Below, in pieces: positions 1 through 5,247 of a stretch of DNA of 5,247 nt. Position numbers and translations under genes: made by a program. Below the pieces are notes generated by a model. It did no database searches, was not told the DNA's origin, and saw only the letters and a list, made by a program, of their open reading frames with translations. The stretch spans positions 1 to 5,247 of the forward strand of contig CAMYJJ010000216.1 in the NCBI GenBank assembly GCA_947258735.1, given 5' to 3'. The stretch is from Thermodesulfovibrionia bacterium. Lineage in GTDB: Bacteria > Nitrospirota > Thermodesulfovibrionia > UBA6902. Numbering within the stretch: the first letter of the stretch is position 1; each line of letters starts with the position of its first letter.

Positions 1-489
1 TTTTCCTGACTTCATCTCATCAAGGACCTTTGCATAATCATCAGGATCCACAACAACAGCAACGTCCCTGAAATTCTTTGAGGCCGCCCGTATCATGGTA
101 GGACCGCCAATATCAATATTCTCTATGGCATCATCAAACGATACACCAGGCTTTGATACTGTCTGCTCAAAGGGATAGAGATTGACGACAACCATATCAA
201 TAGAGGTGATACCATGTTTCTCTATTTCCGCCCTGTCCTTATCGTTGTCTCTTCTCCAGAGCAGACCGCCATGAATCTTAGGATGAAGCGTTTTGAGTCT
301 GCCGTCCATCATTTCAGGAAAACCTGTATGATCTGATACGTCTTTCACTTTTATTCCTGCCTCTTTTAAGGCCGTGGCCGTCCCACCGGTTGATAGTATC
401 TCAACGCCAAGTCCGCTTAGTTCTTTTGCAAAATCAGCTATCCCGGTCTTATCCGAGACACTGATAAGTGCCCTCTGCACGTTCGACAT
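1..489 (-). CDS. purH: Bifunctional AICAR formyltransferase / IMP cyclohydrolase PurH, N-terminal part (cut by window edge)
   Basis: PurH carries out the last two steps of purine synthesis in the cytoplasm: formylation of AICAR, then ring closure to IMP. Only the first 163 codons are here. They cover the MGS-like IMP cyclohydrolase domain; the C-terminal transformylase domain lies past the left edge. Reading from the ATG at 489, family landmarks appear in the expected order: [10 protein letters not shown] (residues 7-16), STGGT (33-37), [15 protein letters not shown] (63-77), VVNLYPF (101-107) and [17 protein letters not shown] (123-139). The frame is open to base 1 with no stop or frameshift. 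I chose the ATG at 489 because GGAGG lies 5 bases before it. An in-frame ATG at 501 overlaps that SD and is less likely. The nearest upstream gene on this strand is radC, about 250 bases away, so co-transcription is possible but not shown. The identification is firm from the motifs. Confidence 0.97.
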   Translation of the reverse strand, partial: MSNVQRALISVSDKTGIADFAKELSGLGVEILSTGGTATALKEAGIKVKDVSDHTGFPEMMDGRLKTLHPKIHGGLLWRRDNDKDRAEIEKHGITSIDMVVVNLYPFEQTVSKPGVSFDDAIENIDIGGPTMIRAASKNFRDVAVVVDPDDYAKVLDEMKSGK

Positions 490-494
490 GTTAG

Positions 495-499
495 CCTCC
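495..499 (-). promoter_or_regulatory. Ribosome binding site of purH
   Basis: On the minus strand GGAGG lies 5 bases before the ATG at 489. This site decides between two in-frame ATGs (501 and 489): the upstream one overlaps the SD itself, so translation should begin at 489. Confidence 0.85.
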
Positions 500-617
500 A
501 TGAATCAGGTTTTGAAAATCTGTTATTACCAGGTACATCTTCTATGGATGTAATTGGTTATGTATTGATTAAAACCCTGAATTTCGTATTAACCGACAAG
601 AATCATATGGTTATGTG

Positions 618-664
618 AAGGAACGTGACCCAATCTCAGTCCACGCATCCGGGTTCGGTATGAC
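618..664. other. GC-rich patch in the radC-purH gap, unidentified
   Basis: The 250 bases between radC and purH hold no gene that I can see. Most of the gap is AT-rich: by hand count 661-720 is about 22% GC and 541-600 about 32%. Bases 621-664 are about 57% GC. No long inverted repeat, tRNA-like arm or convincing purH promoter was found in or around the patch. It could be a remnant of a repeat or a mobile-element end, or part of the purH leader. The composition contrast is seen directly; any identity is unknown. Confidence 0.3.
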
Positions 665-730
665 ATTTTAGACTATTTAGGAAAAAAAATCATGAAATCG
701 GTAAATTGCTTAAAAATTATGTAGTTGGGA

Positions 731-757
731 GGCTATATCTTATTCTTTCATATAGCC
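731..757 (-). terminator. Perfect 8-bp hairpin overlapping the end of radC, weak terminator candidate
   Basis: GGCTATAT (731-738) and ATATAGCC (750-757) are perfect inverted repeats around an 11-base loop that contains the radC stop codon (740-742). On the minus strand the stem is followed by about 13 mixed bases before a TTTTT run, so it is not a classical Rho-independent terminator. The stem is AT-rich. It may be a 3'-end stabiliser, a weak terminator, or chance. Confidence 0.3.
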
Positions 758-1438
758 TTTGTCCATCAGGCTGAGGTATGCGTTGTCAGATATGATGATA
801 TGGTCCAGCACGTTAATCCCGACGATCCTGCCTGTCTCCACGAGCCGTTTCGTTATCGTCAGGTCATCTTTGCTTGGATGTGTATCTCCGCTTGGATGGT
901 TGTGAATAAAAAGGACTGAGGCTGCGGCTTCCTTAATGGCATACCTGAATACTTCACGGGGGTGTACAGGTGAAGATGTAAGCGTGCCTTCTGAAACCAC
1001 CATATCCTTAAAGACAGTATTTTTCGTATCAAGCAATGCACAGAGAAATTTTTCTTTTTTCAGTCCAAAAAATCCCGGCCCATAATATTCATATACGTCT
1101 CTGCTGCTCGTGAATGATCTGTTCCCTGAAGGACAGTCATTCCTGTCCTGCATCAGCCTCTTCCCCAGTTCAAACGCAGCCTTGATCTGGGAGACCTTGG
1201 CACTGCCCATGCCCTTGATATCTTCAAATTCAGCTAATGAGGCATCATCAATATCTTTCAGGCCGTGGAAGTGGTGCAGCACCTCCCGTGCAAGCTGGAT
1301 AGCGCTTTTGTCCCTTCCCCCAATCCTTACAATGATTGCCAGCAGCTGGGCAGTGCTTAATGAGCTGGCCCCATATCTGAGAAGCCGTTCGCGCGGCCTC
1401 TCCTCTTCAGGCCACTTTTTGATTCCCCTGTGTTTCAT
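740..1438 (-). CDS. radC: RadC family JAMM/MPN-domain protein, full length
   Basis: The protein has 232 residues, normal for the family. The N-terminal part has the family opening (RPRERLLRYGASSLSTAQLLA, of which RERLL and the LS..QLLAI block are typical) and a helix-hairpin-helix-like segment near residues 71-95 with DIKGMGSAKV. The C-terminal half is a JAMM/MPN metal-binding domain: E150, then H179-N-H181-P-S-G-D, S189 and D192 fit the HxH-x7-S-x2-D pattern. This is followed by the usual LDHIIISD (211-218). All expected metal ligands are present. RadC was once called a DNA repair protein, but its biochemical role is unsettled and no activity should be assumed. The ATG at 1438 has no good SD. 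It is chosen because the family N-terminus fits, no other ATG/GTG/TTG start is available before an upstream stop, and a hairpin (1448-1469) lies just ahead of it. The gene is codirectional with purH and divergent from the lipoprotein gene. Confidence 0.96.
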   Translation of the reverse strand: MKHRGIKKWPEEERPRERLLRYGASSLSTAQLLAIIVRIGGRDKSAIQLAREVLHHFHGLKDIDDASLAEFEDIKGMGSAKVSQIKAAFELGKRLMQDRNDCPSGNRSFTSSRDVYEYYGPGFFGLKKEKFLCALLDTKNTVFKDMVVSEGTLTSSPVHPREVFRYAIKEAAASVLFIHNHPSGDTHPSKDDLTITKRLVETGRIVGINVLDHIIISDNAYLSLMDKGYMKE

Positions 1439-1447
1439 AGCCGTTGA

Positions 1448-1469
1448 GGGCAGACACAGAGGTCTGCCC
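1448..1469. repeat. REP-like palindromic hairpin upstream of radC
   Basis: GGGCAGAC (1448-1455) and GTCTGCCC (1462-1469) form a perfect 8-bp stem with a 6-base loop, in an otherwise AT-rich gap. The form (GGGGCAGAC, short loop, GTCTGCCC) resembles dispersed hairpin repeats that I recall from many environmental bacterial genomes, often mobilised by REP-associated tyrosine transposases. That link is from memory and only one copy is present here. It ends 9 bases before the radC ATG, where an SD would normally lie, so it would sit in the radC leader RNA if transcription starts further upstream. It lacks a T-run on either strand and is therefore not a simple terminator. Confidence 0.6.
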
Positions 1470-1618
1470 CTGCCAGTGAATTAATTCCGTTGAAATGATT
1501 CATCATGTCCCCGTTGCACACATAATACCACAATGGCTGAATATTTCAAACTGCATATTCATCTGTTCGTTCCATCATCTGCAAGTCATCCATCCCTGGC
1601 AAAGAGGGTATTTTTCAC

Positions 1619-1647
1619 TTGTTTTTATAACAATAATTATCTACAAT
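1619..1647 (+). promoter_or_regulatory. Sigma70-type promoter for the lipoprotein gene
   Basis: TTGTTT (1619-1624) and TACAAT (1642-1647) are separated by exactly 17 bases. The -10 box matches the consensus at 5 of 6 positions, the -35 box at 3 of 6. The surrounding DNA is strongly AT-rich. Transcription would begin near 1654 and give a leader of about 70 bases before the ATG at 1724. This is the best promoter match I found in the window, judged by eye. Confidence 0.55.
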
Positions 1648-1710
1648 GTCGTATCTATAAAAAGCGGGCATATATATAAAAATACAATGTCCACAAAAAA
1701 CCATCAAAGA

Positions 1711-1716
1711 AAGGGG
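1711..1716 (+). promoter_or_regulatory. Ribosome binding site of the lipoprotein gene
   Basis: AAGGGG, within AGAAAGGGG, lies 7 bases before the ATG at 1724. This spacing fixes the start and gives a protein that begins with a standard signal peptide. Confidence 0.7.
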
Positions 1717-1723
1717 AAAAACA

Positions 1724-2299
1724 ATGAAAAAGCTTTACCTGTCGCTTGTTTTAATTGCAGTACCTTTGCTGTTCATGTTCGGATGCGGTGATGCTCTGAA
1801 TGATCTGACGACAACGGAGATTGATGTGAATAATATTAATATGGGGAGTTTTGACCTTGCTTATGGAGGACAGGGATTAACCTTGACTACGACATCAGGA
1901 AATCCCACTTGTGGCAATACTTCGCTCAATATGCTGCTGGATGAGGTAAGTGCATGGGCAGATATTGATGAGAGCAAAATCGATTCAATTAATTTAAGTA
2001 ATGTGCAGTATCAGATATCAAATAACACCACAGAAGATCTTGTGACCGGTTCTTTAAAGATGACAAGTCATATCACACAACAGTTGACTGATATAGCCTC
2101 AGTTGAGATTGGTGCCACTGAGAATGTGACCTGGACCAGTCTAAACTTGACCACCGAAGGCGAGTCGATTTTAGAGCATTACCTGAATAGTCGTAATGAA
2201 ATGTTCGATTTTTGTGCCCAGGGAACACCGGATCATACAAGTTTATCAATGACCATAGAGATTCAGGCTGGTGTAGTAGTAACTGTAGATTTACTGTAA
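1724..2299 (+). CDS. Predicted secreted lipoprotein of unknown family, 191 residues
   Basis: I do not recognise this family. The first 20 residues form a signal peptide: MKK, then a hydrophobic core (LYLSLVLIAVPLLFMF), then G20-C21. This looks like a lipoprotein cleavage site, with Gly at -1 and Cys at +1. Residues -3 and -2 are Met and Phe rather than the usual Leu and Ala/Ser, so lipidation is likely but not certain. The mature part is rich in Thr, Ser, Asn and acidic residues and has alternating hydrophobic runs (for example ITQQLTDIASVEIGA and the C-terminal LSMTIEIQAGVVVTVDLL), suggesting a mostly beta-strand fold. C63 and C164 are the only other cysteines and could form a disulfide. There is no further membrane segment and no enzyme motif. 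The gene has its own promoter-like site, SD and terminator, so it is probably transcribed alone. It is divergent from radC. An envelope-attached structural or binding protein is the most that can be inferred. Confidence 0.82.
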   Translation: MKKLYLSLVLIAVPLLFMFGCGDALNDLTTTEIDVNNINMGSFDLAYGGQGLTLTTTSGNPTCGNTSLNMLLDEVSAWADIDESKIDSINLSNVQYQISNNTTEDLVTGSLKMTSHITQQLTDIASVEIGATENVTWTSLNLTTEGESILEHYLNSRNEMFDFCAQGTPDHTSLSMTIEIQAGVVVTVDLL

Positions 2300-2308
2300 A
2301 TATTCCAA

Positions 2309-2351
2309 GGTCACCTGTTTTGAGGAATCAGGGCAGGTGGCCATCTTTTTT
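2309..2351 (+). terminator. Rho-independent terminator of the lipoprotein gene
   Basis: GGTCACCTG (2309-2317) pairs with CAGGTGGCC (2334-2342) over 9 bp, with one G-U pair, around a 16-base loop. An ATC and then six T residues (2346-2351) follow. It begins 10 bases after the stop codon. A shifted pairing of the inner CCTG with CAGG is also possible. It separates the lipoprotein gene from the small gene downstream. Confidence 0.8.
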
Positions 2352-2451
2352 AAGCATAAATGGTCCCTCGGGTCATCTTCACAAATTATTCATCTTCTCT
2401 TCATTTTTTCATCACATATGTTGGTTATTTTGAAGTAATATTAAATCTGAT

Positions 2452-2457
2452 GGAGGG
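2452..2457 (+). promoter_or_regulatory. Strong ribosome binding site of the 57-codon gene
   Basis: GGAGGG lies 6 bases before the ATG at 2464. Another in-frame ATG at 2458 directly abuts the SD and is too close to be used. This near-ideal SD is the main evidence that the short frame is a real gene. No matching promoter could be assigned in the 100 bases after the preceding terminator. Confidence 0.7.
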
Positions 2458-2463
2458 ATGCAG

Positions 2464-2637
2464 ATGAATAAACGAAAATCAACTAAACTGAGCAATTTGA
2501 CTGATTCAGAAATAGAACAATACTGCAAAGGCGTGCAAGGTGTTCTGACACAGATAAGAGTCAGATGCAGTCAAAAAGAAAGTAAGAATTCTAAAAAAGA
2601 AAAACATATTCCTGAAGAAGAACTGACTTATTCTTAA
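2464..2637 (+). CDS. Small charged protein of unknown function, 57 residues
   Basis: The frame encodes 57 residues and ends at TAA 2635-2637. It starts with a basic stretch (MNKRKSTK), then a likely amphipathic helix around residues 13-35 (TDSEIEQYCKGVQGVL and on to RVRC), then a Lys/Glu-rich, probably disordered tail ending in TYS. There are two cysteines, C21 and C35, and no signal peptide or membrane segment, so it should be cytoplasmic. The strong SD, the position after a terminator, and the well-formed helix support a real gene. It is convergent with the GGDEF-EAL gene, with 47 bases between stop codons. I recognise no family. A small regulator, a nucleic-acid-binding protein or an adaptor would all fit its charge, but nothing in the sequence selects one. 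Confidence 0.62.
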   Translation: MNKRKSTKLSNLTDSEIEQYCKGVQGVLTQIRVRCSQKESKNSKKEKHIPEEELTYS

Positions 2638-2684
2638 AACGTCAGACGAGTTTTATCTTCCGACCTCTGATATAGACAGATGAT

Positions 2685-4328
2685 TTATGAAATTTTCAGC
2701 GGTTGATGAACCGACTGCTCGAGCAGTGCTGTAAATTCTTCTGCGGGGAGAGGTTTACTGAAATAATATCCCTGGGCCGCATTACAGCTGTGCTGACGTA
2801 AAAATGCGAGCTGATCCTCTGTCTCAACACCCTCTGCTACAACCCTCATATTAAGCGTATGTGCCATGGCAATAATGGCTTTTATAATCGCTTCAACATT
2901 TGGATTTACCGAAATATCTTTTATAAAAGATCTATCAATCTTAATCGCGCTGATGGGAAAGCGTTTCAGGGACCCCAGAGAAGAATATCCTGTTCCGAAA
3001 TCGTCTATAGAAGTCTGGATGCCCATTTCAGTCAGGCTGTTAAGTGTCGCTATACTTGATGCTTCCATAGCAATACTTTCTGTAATCTCAACATCTAATG
3101 ATTGTTCAGTCATTCCTGTCTCTTTCAGTACTTTTTCGATAAGTTCCTGAATGTCCTGATATTGAAACTGTCGCGCAGAGAAATTGATGTTTATTTTATG
3201 ATGATTATTCCCTGCATCCTGCCATTTTTTGTTTTGCGCACAGGCTGTCCGAAGCACCCATTCTCCAATGGCTGAAATTAATCCTGTTTCTTCTGCTAAC
3301 GGGATAAACTCAAGTGGAGGAATCATTCCCTGTTCCGGATGGTTCCAGCGGAGAAGGGCTTCCGATCCGATAATTCTGCTGTCGCTCACTGACACGATCG
3401 GCTGGTAATAAACAGTAAATTCCATTCGTTCAATGGCCCGCCATAAGTCAGACTCCAGCTCCATAAGTCTCATGGCAGAACTATGCAAATTGGAATCAAA
3501 TATCTCATAGCGGTCTCTGCCCAGAGATTTGGCACGATACATCGCAGAGTCAGCATCACGGAGTATCTCATTGGCCTGATGGTAACCCGTTACACTCAGT
3601 GCAATTCCAATACTGGCAGTAATGAATATTTCATGCTCTCCAAGATTAACGGGATTTGCTAATTCTTTCTGGATTCTCTCACAGAGATCAATTGAATCAT
3701 TCGAATGTTTAATATCATCCATGAATATTACAAATTCATCGCCTCCGAAACGGGCAAGTCTGTCAACGGGCCGGATACAGGATTCGAGTCTCTGGGCAAC
3801 AGCAACCAGAAGTTGATCTCCCTTCATATGACCCAGGCTGTCATTAATAACCTTGAAACGGTCCAGATCCAGAAATAACACGGCATACATATAATCTTTA
3901 TGCCGATCAGGACGGGTAATGACCCGACGCAGCAGGTTTGTCAGATAGGACCGGTTTGGAATCCTGGTCAGTTCATCATGATTGGAATTATGTTCCAGCT
4001 GCTCCTGAATTTCTTTTCGTTCATTTACTTCTGCCTGCAAGGAGGTGAGTGTCTTATTCAGTTTCCTATCATACGTCTCCAATTCACTAATAGCATTATT
4101 GGATATCTTTTTTGATAAATAAAGACTTACCATTACAAGGAGTGCAATTATTGTTATCATGATAACCAGCGATGATTGGGGAATATAGCTGAGTGCCTGA
4201 TATAAGAACTTAACATTCAGAAAGAAGAGGATCATTACTATGATGAGAACTACAGAATTAAGGATATGAATATTTCGCTTAATTGCAGTTACTACAGCCG
4301 GTTTCTTATCGTCAATAGTATTATTCAT
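2685..4328 (-). CDS. Membrane-anchored GGDEF-EAL cyclic di-GMP turnover protein
   Basis: This 547-residue protein should make and/or break cyclic di-GMP at the inner membrane. Two hydrophobic helices (about 20-43 and 53-72) are joined by a loop of only some 9 residues, so there is no periplasmic sensor domain. A probable signalling coiled coil (about 82-113) leads to the GGDEF domain (about 117-280). It has D154 in FLDLDRF, N162-D163, intact GGDEF at 195-199, and R186-x-x-D189 five residues ahead, which fits the inhibitory product-binding I-site. The EAL domain (about 290-542) has EALLRW with E323, N382 (NFSARQF), E414 (EITES), D442-D443 (DDFGTGYSS), K463 (KIDRSF), E499 (AEGVET) and Q519, so all the usual phosphodiesterase residues are present. 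Both halves look active on paper; which dominates cannot be told. The ATG at 4328 gives a sensible N-terminus but has only a weak SD, and no convincing promoter was found upstream. It is convergent with the small gene at 2464. Confidence 0.96.
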   Translation of the reverse strand: MNNTIDDKKPAVVTAIKRNIHILNSVVLIIVMILFFLNVKFLYQALSYIPQSSLVIMITIIALLVMVSLYLSKKISNNAISELETYDRKLNKTLTSLQAEVNERKEIQEQLEHNSNHDELTRIPNRSYLTNLLRRVITRPDRHKDYMYAVLFLDLDRFKVINDSLGHMKGDQLLVAVAQRLESCIRPVDRLARFGGDEFVIFMDDIKHSNDSIDLCERIQKELANPVNLGEHEIFITASIGIALSVTGYHQANEILRDADSAMYRAKSLGRDRYEIFDSNLHSSAMRLMELESDLWRAIERMEFTVYYQPIVSVSDSRIIGSEALLRWNHPEQGMIPPLEFIPLAEETGLISAIGEWVLRTACAQNKKWQDAGNNHHKININFSARQFQYQDIQELIEKVLKETGMTEQSLDVEITESIAMEASSIATLNSLTEMGIQTSIDDFGTGYSSLGSLKRFPISAIKIDRSFIKDISVNPNVEAIIKAIIAMAHTLNMRVVAEGVETEDQLAFLRQHSCNAAQGYYFSKPLPAEEFTALLEQSVHQPLKIS

Positions 4329-4626
4329 GATTTAGCTGATTGTTTAATATTTATACGGCTCTTTGCATATAAATATTTAGTAATTAATATGTAAGATGTC
4401 ACAAATGCAGTGTTTTTGTATGGTATTACCGGCGAGAAGAATGAACCGGGGGAGGTATCAAATCGATTTCAGAGAGCCCTGTCATGACAAAAGGAGGACA
4501 TGTAATACTTCATGTACTGGATACCGTCTGGTGTTCAAAAAAGCATATTGGACCAAAGAGTTGTGAGAAAGCTACGGGAATCCTGTCATCGCGTGAACAT
4601 AAAATCTGAGAGATCTCTTGATAACA
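4329..4626. other. Intergenic region between rph and the GGDEF-EAL gene, no convincing gene
   Basis: About 300 bases separate rph from the next gene on the same strand. The left part (4329-4420) is AT-rich and should hold the promoter of the GGDEF-EAL gene. TTGTGA on the minus strand (4404-4399) is a possible -35, but no good -10 is spaced correctly. The right part carries, on the plus strand, a GGAGG (4493-4497) followed by ATG-TAA (4500-4505), the palindrome TGTCATGACA (4480-4489), and three short open frames: 4441-4566 and 4484-4609 (41 codons each) and 4512-4664 (50 codons). None has a good SD at proper spacing or a recognisable product. No clear terminator for rph is present; AGAGATCTCT (4609-4618) is a palindrome without room for a loop. 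Confidence 0.5.
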
Positions 4627-5247
4627 TTACTGTTCTCCCAGGAGCTTTTTCTGAAAGGCAATGATCTTCCGAATCCCGGATTCTGCCAGGTCCAGCATCT
4701 CCCGGAGGTTATCACTGCTAAAGGGATTGGTTTCTGCTGTTCCCTGAACTTCAATGAATTTTCCGGCCCCGGTCATTACAACATTCATATCAACCTCTGC
4801 ATTTGAATCCTCTGCATATGGCAGGTCCAGGCGGACCTCCCCATCAATGATCCCGACACTGACAGCAGCAACATAGTCTTTTACCGGCTGGACCTCTATT
4901 AATTTTTTTTCCATTGCATATGAAACAGCGTCCTTTAAGGCAACAAATGCTCCTGTAATGGAAGCAGTCCTGGTACCTCCGTCTGCCTGGATCACATCAC
5001 AGTCCAGCCACACTGTTCTCTCTCCCAGAGCATCCAGGTCGACCACTGATCTCATTGACCTGCCAATGAGCCTCTGAATTTCATGTGTTCTGCCCCCTAT
5101 TTTTCCCCTTGCCGATTCCCTTATTGTCCGCGTATCGGTGGCCCGGGGCAGCATTGCATACTCACCGGTGATCCACCCCTTATTCATATCTCTTAAAAAA
5201 GGCGGTACCTTGTCCTCTATGGAAGCAGTGCATATCACTTTTGTGTC
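4627..5247 (-). CDS. rph: Ribonuclease PH, N-terminus beyond the window edge
   Basis: RNase PH is a phosphate-dependent 3'-to-5' exoribonuclease of the cytoplasm. It trims tRNA 3' ends and forms a ring hexamer. The last 206 residues are here; roughly the first 30-40 of a typical ~240-residue protein are missing off the right edge. The frame is open to base 5247 (reading D-T-K-V-I-C), so the GTG at 5238 is an internal Val and not a start. Family landmarks, numbered from the window edge, are [14 protein letters not shown] (24-37), [13 protein letters not shown] (51-63), [20 protein letters not shown] (81-100, with the phosphate-binding TR), [20 protein letters not shown] (141-160, with the conserved acidic metal-site residues) and the VQGTAE..PFS (168-177) C-terminal block. 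No key residue is missing. In many bacteria rph is followed by the rdgB dITPase gene; that gene is not downstream here. Confidence 0.97.
   Translation of the reverse strand, partial: DTKVICTASIEDKVPPFLRDMNKGWITGEYAMLPRATDTRTIRESARGKIGGRTHEIQRLIGRSMRSVVDLDALGERTVWLDCDVIQADGGTRTASITGAFVALKDAVSYAMEKKLIEVQPVKDYVAAVSVGIIDGEVRLDLPYAEDSNAEVDMNVVMTGAGKFIEVQGTAETNPFSSDNLREMLDLAESGIRKIIAFQKKLLGEQ

Noticed and set aside
1110..1484. 124-codon open frame on the plus strand across radC
   Set aside because: It is the antisense of a well-supported radC gene, has no SD, and its product shows no family features.
1495..1791. 98-codon open frame on the plus strand ahead of the lipoprotein gene
   Set aside because: It has no SD, covers the promoter region and overlaps the lipoprotein signal peptide in another frame. 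The lipoprotein start has a clear SD and signal peptide.
2212..2433. 73-codon plus-strand frame at the end of the lipoprotein gene
   Set aside because: It overlaps the lipoprotein gene in another frame and runs straight through the strong terminator at 2309-2351; no SD.
2638..2684. Possible bidirectional terminator between the small gene and the GGDEF-EAL gene
   Set aside because: Only a 5-bp TCAGA/TCTGA stem with a long loop could be drawn, with no good T-run; too weak to list as a feature.
4350..4404. Promoter for the GGDEF-EAL gene
   Set aside because: TTGTGA and several TA-rich boxes occur on the minus strand, but no pair has both reasonable boxes and 16-18 base spacing.
4609..4618. AGAGATCTCT palindrome as an rph terminator
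   Set aside because: A loop would leave only about 3 bp of stem, and the T-run that follows on the minus strand is short.
4572..4754. 60-codon minus-strand frame overlapping the end of rph
   Set aside because: It is in a different frame from rph over most of its length, has no SD and no recognisable content.

Overview
The window is bacterial chromosomal DNA of moderate, slightly AT-rich composition, with clear Shine-Dalgarno sites in front of several genes. Conserved housekeeping genes (purH, radC, rph) lie mostly on the minus strand. The gene content and protein style (an inner-membrane GGDEF-EAL protein, a small orphan lipoprotein, a REP-like hairpin) suggest a free-living Gram-negative, perhaps a Deltaproteobacterium or a member of the Nitrospirota. 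That placement is a guess from style and not a measurement. No rRNA, tRNA, CRISPR array, transposase gene or phage gene was seen.

Layout from left to right. Positions 1-489 (minus) hold the N-terminal 163 codons of purH, cut by the window edge. A 250-base gap follows, with one GC-rich patch. Positions 740-1438 (minus) hold a full-length radC. Just upstream of the radC start is an 8-bp perfect hairpin that resembles REP-type elements. Positions 1619-2351 form a compact plus-strand unit: a sigma70-like promoter, an SD, a 191-residue predicted lipoprotein of unknown family, and a Rho-independent terminator. Positions 2464-2637 (plus) hold a 57-codon small gene with a very good SD; it is easily missed by length cut-offs. 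Positions 2685-4328 (minus) encode a 547-residue membrane-anchored GGDEF-EAL protein with all recognisable catalytic motifs intact. Positions 4329-4626 hold no convincing gene, but contain an SD followed by ATG-TAA and a 10-bp palindrome. Positions 4627-5247 (minus) are rph (RNase PH) without its N-terminus, which lies beyond the right edge.

The genes do not form one obvious pathway: purH is nucleotide synthesis, rph is tRNA 3'-end maturation, radC is a conserved JAMM/MPN-fold protein of unsettled role, and the GGDEF-EAL protein controls cyclic di-GMP. The two plus-strand genes sit as an insert between radC and the GGDEF-EAL gene and converge on the latter. They are the least explained part of the window. 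No clearly new multi-gene system is visible. The best candidates for novelty are the orphan lipoprotein, the 57-residue protein, and the small elements in the intergenic regions.
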